This document shows, in pieces, positions 17,315-25,306 of a DNA stretch of 64,000 nt (its first letter is position 1; every line of letters begins with the position of its first letter). Both the position numbers and the translations under genes were made by a program. Location of the stretch: the NCBI GenBank assembly GCA_023386955.1, contig JAEWIS010000055.1, positions 62,001 to 126,000 of the forward strand, in the 5' to 3' direction. The DNA is from Bacillota bacterium. GTDB taxonomy: Bacteria > Bacillota > Bacilli > Paenibacillales > NBRC-103111. The notes beneath the pieces were generated by a model that searched no databases, had not been told where the DNA came from, and was given only the letters and a program-made list of their open reading frames with translations.

Positions 17315-17361
17315 TGTATATATCTATATACACAGTATACACGATGTTCTGGGATTGGCAA
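17315..17361 (-). promoter_or_regulatory. Promoter and GntR/YtrA-type operator of the ABC operon
   Basis: On the reverse strand TTGCCA (17356-17361), a 16-base spacer and TATACT (17334-17339) form a sigma-A promoter. Immediately downstream lies an 18-bp inverted repeat, TGTATATA-N2-TATATACA (17315-17332), covering the expected transcription start. The position is that of a repressor site; the GntR gene in the operon is the natural candidate (inference). Confidence 0.75.
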
Positions 17362-17469
17362 CCTATTTTGTGCCGCCGCCCCTTTCCCCAATCTTCCTGT
17401 TCCTCCAAACCATACGCTAACCGCCTCCCTCACTTACACTCGCCAAGCTAACTCTACTCCTCCATGCGC

Positions 17470-17652
17470 TAACGGAAATCAGCGGCTCTTAGCGCTCCAA
17501 AATCACACTTTTTGCTCTATAACGGAACTGATTGATCCTTAGAGCTGAAAAATGCGCTGTTTGGCGTCTCCACCCTCCTCTAACAGCCTCTCAGTTCCGT
17601 TAAATCTGCAGAAGGGCCAATTTTCCGCTGTAAGAGTCACTGAGTTCCGTTA
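17470..17652. repeat. Tetra-module dyad element, copy 3 (183 bp)
   Basis: Modules at 17470-17492 and 17520-17542 (forward), 17580-17602 and 17630-17652 (inverted), offsets 0/50/110/160. They read TAACGGAA at one end and mostly TTAG at the other. This copy lies between two divergent transcription units (ABC operon and rhamnogalacturonan lyase), outside their core promoters. Confidence 0.8.
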
Positions 17653-17877
17653 CACCATCCAGCACAATGCATCGCCTGATCACAGAACATGTTTTTTACA
17701 TTAACGGACCAAATTTGGACAAGCAACCCTGATTTTTAAACAAATATGTCGGTTTTTTGTGATGCAATATTTCCCATTTTCCCTATACTAGGGCTATACA
17801 ACAAGAAAATCCATATATTCCCACAACCACACGGAAAGGAGGCCGCACTCAGCCAAGCTCTGCATAACTGGGATTTT

Positions 17878-17891
17878 TGTAATCGCTTACT
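17878..17891 (+). promoter_or_regulatory. cre-like catabolite-repression site
   Basis: TGTAATCGCTTACT matches the Bacillus cre consensus TGWAANCGNTNWCA at all but the last position. It lies ten bases before the AAGGAGG of the rhamnogalacturonan lyase gene, where CcpA would act as a roadblock. Carbon-catabolite repression of a pectin-degrading enzyme is expected biology; binding is inferred. Confidence 0.6.
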
Positions 17892-17911
17892 TCTAAAAAC
17901 AAGGAGGAATT

Positions 17912-19801
17912 ATGATGAATTTGCGCCAATGGTTGAACCCCCGGAAAGCAGGCTGTCTTCTGCTTGCCGCCGCCCTGCTGATCCCCTTGGGACTAAGTCC
18001 CGCTCCCCAGCCGGTATCCGCCGCAAGCGCCCGGCAGATGGAAAAGCTGAACCGGGGACTGGTAGCTGTACAAGCAAACGGCGGTGTTTTTGTAAGCTGG
18101 CGCCTTCTGGGAACGGAAGCTCTCAATACAAGCTTCAACGTATACCGCAATGGCACCAAGCTGAACTCCGCCCCCATCACCAACAGCACCAATTATCAGG
18201 ATGCCGGAGGCACCGCCTCCTCCACCTATTATGTGAAGGCAGTGGTGAACGGCGCCGAACAGGCCGCCTCGCCTACCGTCACCGTGTGGGCCAACAATTA
18301 TCTGGATATCCCGCTTCAGAAGCCGGCCGGCGGCACTACCCCTGACGGTGTCGCTTATACCTACAATGCCAACGATGCCAGCGTGGGTGACCTGGATGGG
18401 GACGGCGACTATGAAATCATCCTCAAGTGGGATCCCTCCAACTCCAAGGACAATTCCCAATCCGGGTACACGGGCAATGTTTATCTGGACGCGTACGAAA
18501 TGAACGGCACCCGGCTGTGGCGCATTGACCTGGGCAAGAATATCCGGGCCGGGGCCCATTACACCCAGTTCCTGGTGTATGATTTCGACGGGGACGGCAA
18601 AGCCGAGGTGGTCTGCAAAACAGCGGACGGCACCAAGGACGGCACAGGTGTGGTCATCGGCAGCGCCTCCGCGGATTACCGGAATTCCAGCGGTTATGTT
18701 CTGAGCGGCCCGGAATTCCTGACAGTATTCTCCGGCACCAACGGCAAAGCCCTTACCACCGTGGATTACCTGCCTGCCCGGGGCAATGTCTCCGATTGGG
18801 GCGACAATTACGGCAACCGGGTAGACCGTTTCTTGGCCTGTGTCGCTTATCTGGATGGGGTACATCCCAGCATCGTTATGGCCCGGGGCTATTACACCCG
18901 ATCCGTAGTGGTGGCGTATGACTGGCGGAACAATACCCTGACCCGCAAGTGGACCTTCGACAGCAACAGCTCCACCAACTCCGGTACCGCCGGGCAGGGA
19001 AACCATAACCTCAGCGTCGGCGATGTGGACGGAGACGGCAAGGATGAAATTGTATACGGCGCCCTGACGATTGACGACAACGGGGCCAAGCTGTATAACA
19101 CCGCCATGGGCCATGGGGATGCCATGCATATGGGCGACCTGAACCCGGACCGGGCAGGCCTGGAGGTGTTTAAGGTGAATGAAAACACCTCGGCGGCCTA
19201 CGGTGCGTATATGTTCGACGCCAAAAACGGCACCGTGCTGTGGGGTGTCAAAACCAGCGCCGATACGGGACGCGGCATGTCCGCCGATATCGATCCCACC
19301 TACAAGGGTGAGGAGGTGTGGGCCTCCAACGGAGTTGGCCTGCGCTCGGCCACAGGCACGCTGATCAGCTCAACCATTCCCTCCTCCATTAACTTCGGGA
19401 TCTGGTGGGACGGCGATCTGCTTCGTGAGCTCTTGGACCACAGCTCCAATGTGGGCAAAATCGATAAGTGGAATTACACTGCCAAAACCACCGGCAACCT
19501 GCTGACGGCTACCGGCACCAGCTCCAACAACGGCACCAAGGGCAACCCCTCCCTGCAGGCCGATCTCCTGGGCGACTGGAGAGAGGAAGCCATCTGGCGG
19601 ACAGCCGACAGCAGCGCGCTGCGGGTTTACACTACTACAGCGGTAACGACCAACAAGATTTATACCTTGATGCATGATCCCATCTACCGTCTGGGTGTGG
19701 CTTGGCAGAATGTAGCCTATAACCAGCCGCCTCATACCAGCTTCTATTTGGGAGACGGCATGGGCGCTGTCACCCAGCCGAATATCTACACCGTTCCCTA
19801 G
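17912..19801 (+). CDS. Secreted rhamnogalacturonan lyase, family PL11
   Basis: The first 37 residues form a signal peptide (RKAGCLLLAAALLIPLG, cleavage near VSAASA). An N-terminal beta domain (about 38-130) with VSWRLLGTEALNTSFNVYRN is followed by an eight-bladed propeller with repeated calcium-binding DxDGDG motifs (DLDGDGDYEI, DFDGDGKAEV, DVDGDGKDEI), the hallmark of PL11 enzymes such as YesW and YesX. These cleave rhamnogalacturonan I of pectin by beta-elimination outside the cell. The 629-residue length fits a single-domain secreted enzyme without SLH anchor. AAGGAGG lies four bases before the first of two adjacent ATGs. The message carries a cre-like site. Confidence 0.93.
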   Translation: MMNLRQWLNPRKAGCLLLAAALLIPLGLSPAPQPVSAASARQMEKLNRGLVAVQANGGVFVSWRLLGTEALNTSFNVYRNGTKLNSAPITNSTNYQDAGGTASSTYYVKAVVNGAEQAASPTVTVWANNYLDIPLQKPAGGTTPDGVAYTYNANDASVGDLDGDGDYEIILKWDPSNSKDNSQSGYTGNVYLDAYEMNGTRLWRIDLGKNIRAGAHYTQFLVYDFDGDGKAEVVCKTADGTKDGTGVVIGSASADYRNSSGYVLSGPEFLTVFSGTNGKALTTVDYLPARGNVSDWGDNYGNRVDRFLACVAYLDGVHPSIVMARGYYTRSVVVAYDWRNNTLTRKWTFDSNSSTNSGTAGQGNHNLSVGDVDGDGKDEIVYGALTIDDNGAKLYNTAMGHGDAMHMGDLNPDRAGLEVFKVNENTSAAYGAYMFDAKNGTVLWGVKTSADTGRGMSADIDPTYKGEEVWASNGVGLRSATGTLISSTIPSSINFGIWWDGDLLRELLDHSSNVGKIDKWNYTAKTTGNLLTATGTSSNNGTKGNPSLQADLLGDWREEAIWRTADSSALRVYTTTAVTTNKIYTLMHDPIYRLGVAWQNVAYNQPPHTSFYLGDGMGAVTQPNIYTVP

Positions 19802-19908
19802 GCTGTGTTTGCAAACCCTAACGGCAATTTTAATTAAAACGGAACTCGCCTCTTTTCTTCTTCCTTTTGCCATACTATGCTTATCGGGCAAGGGAAAGGA
19901 GAATGCGC

Positions 19909-20805
19909 ATGAATGGAAATGAAAACGAAGCGGTCCGCAATGACAGCATCGTCATCAAACAATATATTACCCACACGCAATTTGCGGAGATTAACCGGCT
20001 GGAGGCGATCTGCCACAGCCAGGACGGCACTAACCTGAAGCTGGAGACGGACTACCGGCTGCACCGCCCCAAATCCGCCGAACCCGGCATTAAGGAGCTG
20101 AACGAATTCCTGTACTATGCAGACGGAGAGCTGGTGTCCTATCTGGGCATCGCCAGCTTTGGCGGCAATGCTGCCGAGCTCAACGGCATGACCCATCCGG
20201 ATTACCGGAGGAAGGGGATTTTCACCCGGCTCTGCGGATTGGCTTTGGAGGAATGCGGTAAACGGAGCTTCGACAAAATTCTGCTTCTGTCCGACGGGAA
20301 ATCCGAATCCGGCCAGGGTTTTATCCGTTCGGTCCGCGGGGTGTATGACTTCTCGGAGTACCGCATGCGGCTGCGAGGGCAGCCTGCGGCGGAGCGTTCA
20401 GGTCTGGTGACGCTGCGGAAGGCCAACAATGGGGATGTACCGGGGCTGGAGCGGCTGGATGTGGCGATTTTCGGCGGAATCGGGGAGGAGAATGTTCTTC
20501 CGGAGGAAGAGGAAATACGCAATGAGATTACCTATCTGATAGAGCAGGACGGAACGGATATCGGCCGGATCAAAATCACCTATGCCGATTCATCCGCCTT
20601 TATCAGCGGCTTCGGCATTGTGCCGGAGCTGAGGGGTCAAGGCTTCGGCAAGGCGGCGCTGCGGGAAGCGCTGCACCTGATCCGGGAACGGAATATTCCC
20701 GAAGCGGAGTTGGATGTGGAAGCCAAAAATGCCAACGCGCTGCACATCTACACCTCCTGCGGCTTTCAGGAAATGTCCGTGATGGATTATTATCAGGCCC
20801 CGTAA
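19909..20805 (+). CDS. GNAT acetyltransferase, probably two GNAT modules
   Basis: Two acetyl-CoA-binding motifs can be seen: MTHPDYRRKGIFTRLC (about residue 90) and VPELRGQGFGKAALREAL (about 245), so the 298-residue protein is a tandem GNAT fold, where usually only one half is active. The substrate is unknown. The start at 19909 lies six bases after AAAGGAGA; the in-frame ATG at 19903 is too close and the one at 19867 lacks a site. It is followed by a terminator and is transcribed alone. Confidence 0.87.
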   Translation: MNGNENEAVRNDSIVIKQYITHTQFAEINRLEAICHSQDGTNLKLETDYRLHRPKSAEPGIKELNEFLYYADGELVSYLGIASFGGNAAELNGMTHPDYRRKGIFTRLCGLALEECGKRSFDKILLLSDGKSESGQGFIRSVRGVYDFSEYRMRLRGQPAAERSGLVTLRKANNGDVPGLERLDVAIFGGIGEENVLPEEEEIRNEITYLIEQDGTDIGRIKITYADSSAFISGFGIVPELRGQGFGKAALREALHLIRERNIPEAELDVEAKNANALHIYTSCGFQEMSVMDYYQAP

Positions 20806-20831
20806 GTCTGTTAAGGTTTGGCTCTCTAAAC

Positions 20832-20866
20832 AAAAAGCCTCCGCTACTATTGGCGGGGGCTTTTTG
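20832..20866 (+). terminator. Rho-independent terminator
   Basis: AAAAGCC-TCCGC stem with GGCGG-GGGCTTTTT after a short loop, forward-strand T run, 27 bases after the acetyltransferase stop. Confidence 0.7.
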
Positions 20867-20934
20867 AACTTGTGTCATTTTTGTGAAACCCTCCTGCTTC
20901 CAAATACGTATGTCATAAAAAGGAGGAGGAGCTT

Positions 20935-21099
20935 ATGCAGAAAAAATCGTTGGCACTTGCTATTCCTTTTGGTGTATCCTTTGGTCTGCTGTTTGGCATG
21001 GTTCTAAAGAATGCCGCTTTGGGAATTTCCATGGGCATTCTGTTCGCGGTTATCTTCTCCCAAGTGAAGGGCCTGGACAAGAAGGACAAGGAAGAATAG
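20935..21099 (+). CDS. 54-residue small membrane protein
   Basis: ATG at 20935 follows AGGAGGAGG by five bases; TAG ends at 21099. The peptide has a short basic start (MQKKS), a glycine-containing hydrophobic hairpin of two segments (LALAIPFGVSFGLLFGMVL and NAALGISMGILFAVIFS) and a strongly charged tail (KGLDKKDKEE). It resembles small glycine-zipper-like membrane proteins found widely in Bacillales, whose function is unknown. It stands alone, convergent with the DUF420 gene. Confidence 0.75.
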   Translation: MQKKSLALAIPFGVSFGLLFGMVLKNAALGISMGILFAVIFSQVKGLDKKDKEE

Positions 21100-21128
21100 C
21101 CGAAAACCGCATTTCGCAGGCGATGGGC

Positions 21129-21590
21129 TTACCGGAAAATGGCGTCAATCATTGGTTTGGTGGCGCCGCCCGGATACAGCAGATACAGGAGCACATAGAC
21201 CATAATCCCGGTGGGGGCGGTGAATAGCCACAGAACAGCGGCAATTCTTCCCAGCTTCCGGTGCCGGACGAAATTCTTCTTGTAGGCCTGGTACAAGGTG
21301 ATAAGCCCGAAGGCACCGGCCACCGTCGCCAGCACAATATGGAACAGCAGGAACACGTAGTATGCATCCCTCACCCAAACCGGCGCTTCCTCAGAGAACG
21401 AGGTATTCCCCACAAACACAGTCCGCCCCACATATAAAAGGAAAAACAACAGAGCCGTCGCGGCGCCCCAAAGCATCAGCTTCTGGTGCCGCTCCCGGCG
21501 TCCCTTCACGATGGCATACCAGCCAAATCCCACGAAAGTGGCGCTAATGGCGATCAGCAGTGTACATATTGTCGGAAGCACATTTTCCAT
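21129..21590 (-). CDS. DUF420 membrane protein (YozB-like)
   Basis: A 153-residue protein with four or five membrane segments. The residues YVGRTVFVGNTSF, FHIVLATVAGAFGLITLY and FVRHRKLGRIAAVLWLFTAPTG, with conserved histidines, match the DUF420 family. DUF420 genes usually sit beside haem-copper oxidase genes and are thought to help oxidase assembly or haem handling; that is family association, not proof. The start MENVLP at 21590 aligns with the family, although the ribosome binding site is weak; the longer frame to 21782 overlaps the upstream gene. The gap to the cytochrome-oxidase-like gene is 133 bases. Confidence 0.8.
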   Translation of the reverse strand: MENVLPTICTLLIAISATFVGFGWYAIVKGRRERHQKLMLWGAATALLFFLLYVGRTVFVGNTSFSEEAPVWVRDAYYVFLLFHIVLATVAGAFGLITLYQAYKKNFVRHRKLGRIAAVLWLFTAPTGIMVYVLLYLLYPGGATKPMIDAIFR

Positions 21591-21723
21591 ATCCGAATGA
21601 TCCCCGTCCGTTTCATGAAAAGTAGGGCAGCGCTGCCGAGGCTGTGATTGCTTACACACCCTCCGGGACAGGCGCCTTCCCTTCTTTCCTAACGATACCA
21701 TTTCATGAAGCCGCACGCCAGTC

Positions 21724-22164
21724 TCAGATCCAAACCCAATACAACGCCGCCCCCATGGCGACAAGTGTGAGAATGGTACCAAAGGCCAGGCTGAGGATAG
21801 ATAAGAGGTCGTTCCGGCTTTTCAGCCGCGTCCAATGGATCAGCTGCAGAAACAGCTGGAGTGCCGCCATAAGCATCAAAAACGGCACTAGCAGATCCGC
21901 CGGCAGCTCTCCGTACAGAGCGGCCCCGAAGGCCAGAACGGTGAGCAGCACAGAAACCGTGAAGGAAAACAGATGAATACGGCTGCCCGTTTCCTTACGG
22001 GTGTCCGGGGGAAAGCCGGAGGCAGCCAGCTTCTCCCTTTCCCTTCCCACCGTTCCGCCACCCCATTCCATAACCTGACCCTCCACTGCCGCAGCCATTG
22101 TCTGCACCGCTATCTGCGGGCCTGCAGACTCTTCCCTGTTTTTATGCTCGAGGCTCACAACCAT
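21724..22164 (-). CDS. Cytochrome c/quinol oxidase subunit IV-like protein
   Basis: The C-terminal 90 residues hold three transmembrane helices with IHLFSFTVSVLLTVLAFGAA, FLMLMAALQLFLQLIHW and ILSLAFGTILTLVAMGAAL. This is the pattern of the small subunit IV (CtaF/QoxD, COX4_pro family) of Gram-positive aa3-type oxidases. The N-terminal 55 residues are a hydrophilic, non-conserved extension. No catalytic subunit genes (ctaC, ctaD, ctaE) lie nearby; only the DUF420 gene follows. I chose ATG 22164, nine bases after GGAGG. It may be an extra copy that serves an oxidase encoded elsewhere. Confidence 0.75.
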   Translation of the reverse strand: MVVSLEHKNREESAGPQIAVQTMAAAVEGQVMEWGGGTVGREREKLAASGFPPDTRKETGSRIHLFSFTVSVLLTVLAFGAALYGELPADLLVPFLMLMAALQLFLQLIHWTRLKSRNDLLSILSLAFGTILTLVAMGAALYWVWI

Positions 22165-22498
22165 CCCGCCTTTCCTCCAATATGAGCCGGTTAACAGCCT
22201 TTTTCCTGACGGCTGTTTCCCAAAACGAACTCTCTTGCTCCCGCCAAATGGAAAAAAGGAAGAGGCTTTCATCAAAGTCGGAGGAAACGTCCCCCTCCGA
22301 TACCGGCGCAGAGGATACCGGGACTAAATAATCATCTAACGCGCCGGATAGGAAAAACAGTCCAAAAAGCACCTGCCGCTGCCGCTTCTGGAATTATTGC
22401 CGGCCTTAATTGACCAACAGGATTCTCTGCCTATGGGAAGAAAAAATTATTATCCGAAAATTTTGCCGAAAAAGGTGAAAAAATCTGTACAACCGACC

Positions 22499-22536
22499 GA
22501 ATAATGAATTATTCTAAATTGATAATTTGAATAATC
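22499..22536. other. AT-rich palindromic sites in the 22165-22694 gap
   Basis: GAATAATGAATTATTC (22499-22514) is an inverted repeat with 7-bp arms, followed by a further GAATAAT half at 22529-22535. It could be an operator for either flanking gene. Apart from this and the SinR-type promoter nothing else in the 530-base gap can be supported. Confidence 0.35.
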
Positions 22537-22648
22537 TCCTTCACGGATAACTATAAAATTGTTACAGAATTTTGTCAATGAAGGAAATCCAGCCGAAAAA
22601 GACGGTTTCCTTTTTCCAGTGAAGGTAGTTCTCCAAAACGAACAATTA

Positions 22649-22676
22649 TGGTATACTGTAACCATCTTGGTAACAG
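22649..22676 (+). promoter_or_regulatory. Extended -10 promoter and dyad at the SinR-like gene
   Basis: TGG-TATACT (22649-22657) is an extended -10 box. The imperfect palindrome CTGTAACC-N5-GGTAACAG (22656-22676, one mismatch) overlaps it and would block initiation if bound. Autoregulation by the downstream HTH protein is the simplest idea (inference). Confidence 0.55.
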
Positions 22677-22694
22677 CATGAGGAGGCATCAGCT

Positions 22695-23030
22695 ATGATC
22701 GGGAAACGGATTCAGAAGCTCCGCCTGGAACGGGGATTGTCCTTGTCGGATGTGGCCGACAGGGCGGGCGTGGCAAAATCGTATCTCAGCACCATTGAAC
22801 GGGACATTCAGAAAAACCCCTCCATTTCGTTTATTGAGAAGGTGGCTGCGGTATTGGGGGTTGCTCCCCAGGACCTGCTGCAGCATCATGACGAGGAGCC
22901 GCTGGATGCGGATTGGGTGGCGATTCTTCAGGAAGCGCGCAAAAGCGGCGTCACCAAGGAGCAATTGGAGGAATTCCTTGCCTTTACCAAATGGAAGCTG
23001 GACAAGCAAAAAAGCGCCGATGTCTTGTGA
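22695..23030 (+). CDS. SinR-like helix-turn-helix regulator
   Basis: Residues 1-64 are a Cro/C1 (HTH_3) domain very close to SinR (MIGKRIQKLRLERGLSLSDV, AGVAKSYLSTIERDIQKNPS, LEKVAAVLGV-type helix). Residues 72-105 form a Sin dimerisation hairpin (DADWVAILQEARKSGVTKEQ, then EEFLAFTKWK), where SinI binds in Bacillus subtilis. SinR represses biofilm genes there; the targets here are unknown. No sinI-like gene is adjacent. GAGGAGG lies eight bases before the ATG. The next gene, 56 bases on, is likely in the same transcript. Confidence 0.88.
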   Translation: MIGKRIQKLRLERGLSLSDVADRAGVAKSYLSTIERDIQKNPSISFIEKVAAVLGVAPQDLLQHHDEEPLDADWVAILQEARKSGVTKEQLEEFLAFTKWKLDKQKSADVL

Positions 23031-23086
23031 CAGCCCGGTGCTGACATCCATGCTTGCAATCATATAGAGACGGGAGTGGAGCAGCC

Positions 23087-23338
23087 ATGGGATTTTTTGT
23101 AGTGTTGATGGTGATTATTGCGGGGGCGGTATTCGCGGGCCGAAGAACAAACGGCAGGAACCGCCATTACAATGGCGGCGGGGAATCCTCCGGGTTCTAC
23201 CACGGAGGAGATTCTTATGACAGCGGCCATCGCCACAGTGATTCCGACAGCCATTGGGGCGGCGATAGCTGCAGCAATGATGGCGGCTCGTCGGATTCAG
23301 GCGGAGGCGATTGCGGAGGAGGCGGCGGGGGCGACTGA
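23087..23338 (+). CDS. Small membrane protein with Gly/Ser/Asp/His-rich tail
   Basis: An 83-residue protein: one N-terminal membrane segment (GFFVVLMVIIAGAVFAG), a short basic patch (RRTNGRNRH) and a low-complexity tail rich in Gly, Ser, Asp and His that ends in consecutive glycines, with two cysteines. Gly-rich tails of this kind occur on several small membrane proteins; no domain is recognised. The start at 23087 follows GGGAGTGGAG. It probably shares a transcript with the SinR-like gene. Confidence 0.7.
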   Translation: MGFFVVLMVIIAGAVFAGRRTNGRNRHYNGGGESSGFYHGGDSYDSGHRHSDSDSHWGGDSCSNDGGSSDSGGGDCGGGGGGD

Positions 23339-23383
23339 CCTGCTTCCTCCTCCTGTTGCTGCTTGGCCAATGTTACTTGGCCA

Positions 23384-23641
23384 TTATTTGCTCTTGATCA
23401 GCAGATCAACGGCATCCTTCACAGCCTTATTGGCTTTGCTCCCGGCTTTTTCCTCCAGAAGGGTTTTCTCCAGATTGGAGGCCACTACATAGGCTACGGT
23501 TTTGTCCACGGCACTGCGGACAGCCACCAACTGGCTGACCACATCCTTGCAGGACTCCCCCTCCTCCATCATTTTGAGCACACCACGGACCTGGCCTTCA
23601 ATCCGCTTCAGCCGCTTCTTCACGTCATCGTCAAATTTCAT
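23384..23641 (-). CDS. DUF156 (CsoR/CstR-type) repressor with a single cysteine
   Basis: An 85-residue all-helical DUF156 repressor (KRLKRIEGQVRGVLKMMEEG is the family signature). Position 31 is Cys, but the copper ligands His and Cys of CsoR are absent (AYVVASNLEKT where CsoR has H and C). The spacing equals CstR, the persulfide sensor with Cys31 and Cys60, except that residue 60 is Thr here. It is therefore unlikely to sense copper, and a Cys31-Cys60 link cannot form. The ATG at 23641 lies eight bases after GGGAGG. Its own promoter carries a CsoR-like palindrome. Confidence 0.85.
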   Translation of the reverse strand: MKFDDDVKKRLKRIEGQVRGVLKMMEEGESCKDVVSQLVAVRSAVDKTVAYVVASNLEKTLLEEKAGSKANKAVKDAVDLLIKSK

Positions 23642-23675
23642 CCCGGCATCCTCCCATTCTCTATAATCAGACATC

Positions 23676-23691
23676 ATACCTGTATAGGTAT
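23676..23691 (-). promoter_or_regulatory. Candidate DUF156-repressor operator
   Basis: ATACC-TGTATA-GGTAT, a 16-bp inverted repeat 35 bases upstream of the start of the DUF156 gene. CsoR-family operators have this two-arm shape; autoregulation is inferred. Confidence 0.55.
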
Positions 23692-23752
23692 ATTATGGGT
23701 GGGGATGGGCCGGGATGCAACTGCAATCCTGCGTTTTCACGCCACCTGCGTT

Positions 23753-25078
23753 TTACAGCGTTTCCTCCAGAGAGGAGACACCGGCCAGTGAAGCTCCGCT
23801 GTTTTCCGGGACGGCACCGGGTATCTCCCGGCCGGCGTTCCAGCCCCCTTGGCTGGCTGCCAGCCGCGGCAGCTTCCACAGGTACAAGGCTGCCGTCAAT
23901 ATCAGACAGACGCCCACCGCCGTATAAGCGGCCTCCAGCGTCATATATTTCGGGAACAGTACGGCAATCAGACCCAGAGCAGCCGATTGCGATGCCATCA
24001 TAATAGGGTCGGTCCAGGCGTTGACTCTGCCGCGGATGCCGGAATCAATAATCCGGGGCATCCAGCCTCCAATGGCTACGTTCAGCGGACCAATAGTAAG
24101 GCCAACACAAGTCGTAGCCGCCAGATACACCCAGACGTTGGTTGCGAAGAGCATTCCCACCCCCACAATCCCCGATGCCAGAAGACCTGCTATCATGATC
24201 CGGATAAACCCCCATTTGCGGATCAGCCAAGCCCCTGCCAGACTACCCGGAAAAACACCGATTCCCAGGAAAATGGAAAAGAGCGAGCTGTAGCGCTGAT
24301 AATCGTCAGGAGCCAGCTTGTATTTCATGGTAAACATCGGCAGCACCGCAAAGGATCCGTTAATGAAACCAAGCATAAAGAAGCCGGTAATCAGCGCCAG
24401 CAGCAGCTTATTGGTCCAGATATACCCGATGCCCTTGCGGAAATCCTCCACGATCAGCGGCAGCCCGATATCCTTCCAGCGTGTGCGGCCGTTAGGCAGC
24501 CGGTCCTTCTCTTCAATCCGCATGGACTGGATCAGCACCCCGGACATGAGAAATCCGAGACCGTCCACCAGAACGGCTCCTTGGATGCCGATGTAATGAT
24601 AAGCCAAAGCCCCCAGTCCGGTTCCGAACAGCATAAACAGGCTGAATACCATCTGATTCATACCCGCAGCCGTGGTGTAATGCTCTTCCTTCAGAATGCT
24701 CTGCATCAGGGCCGATTGAGCAGGATAGAAGAATTTGCCGACGGCACTCCGGATAAATAACACGAGAAATACCAGCGGCATCCAGCCTGCCGTCACAGCT
24801 CCCAACAGCCCCACTGTCAGGCCTGCCCGGATCCAGTCGCTGTAGGCGCAGATCCGCTTGCGGTCCATCCGGTCGGCGAGAACTCCCACCAGGAAGAAAA
24901 CCAGGAGCGTCGGTGCGGAATACATCAGCTCCGCCAGAGTGGCATAGAAGGGTTGGGTGGAGAAACGGTCCAGCAGAAAGAACGCCAGCGCCATATTCCC
25001 GATGGTATTGCCCAGCTGGGACGTGACTCCCGCAGCAAATAGCTTGATAAACCTGGGATTCTTGAATAAGTCTTTCAT
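23753..25078 (-). CDS. MFS transporter
   Basis: A 441-residue protein with twelve hydrophobic segments. The A-motif-like loop is GVLADRMDRKRICAYSD (about residues 60-76), with a second-half counterpart GAWLIRKWGFIRIMIAG. The sequence is of the MFS_3/EntS-like type (LFAAGVTSQLGNTIGNMALA at the start), typical of exporters of drugs or siderophores. The substrate is unknown. The start MKDLFKNPRF at 25078 was chosen because it aligns with the family and the frame upstream lacks a site. It lies 228 bases downstream of a MarR gene on the same strand, which probably controls it. Confidence 0.87.
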   Translation of the reverse strand: MKDLFKNPRFIKLFAAGVTSQLGNTIGNMALAFFLLDRFSTQPFYATLAELMYSAPTLLVFFLVGVLADRMDRKRICAYSDWIRAGLTVGLLGAVTAGWMPLVFLVLFIRSAVGKFFYPAQSALMQSILKEEHYTTAAGMNQMVFSLFMLFGTGLGALAYHYIGIQGAVLVDGLGFLMSGVLIQSMRIEEKDRLPNGRTRWKDIGLPLIVEDFRKGIGYIWTNKLLLALITGFFMLGFINGSFAVLPMFTMKYKLAPDDYQRYSSLFSIFLGIGVFPGSLAGAWLIRKWGFIRIMIAGLLASGIVGVGMLFATNVWVYLAATTCVGLTIGPLNVAIGGWMPRIIDSGIRGRVNAWTDPIMMASQSAALGLIAVLFPKYMTLEAAYTAVGVCLILTAALYLWKLPRLAASQGGWNAGREIPGAVPENSGASLAGVSSLEETL

Positions 25079-25306
25079 GAACACACACCTGCTTTGCATA
25101 GGTAATCAAACAATAGCTTCACTATACGCGCCAGATGCGGTTCCTCGTAGTGATAACAGTCATGGCGGAAGTCACAAAATAAGTCATATCTGCCTCCTCC
25201 TTCCGCCGAACCTCCCTCTACAGCCGCGGGCTTCTCCAGCCTGCTCCTTAAGCCCGACCGGGAGTCTCCTCCCGTGGTCTTAGGGCTTAGGGGATGAAGA
25301 CACTCC

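Noticed and set aside
22142..22372. 76-codon reverse ORF overlapping the start of the oxidase subunit IV gene
   Set aside because: GTG start without a good ribosome binding site and no recognisable family; could be real but unsupported.
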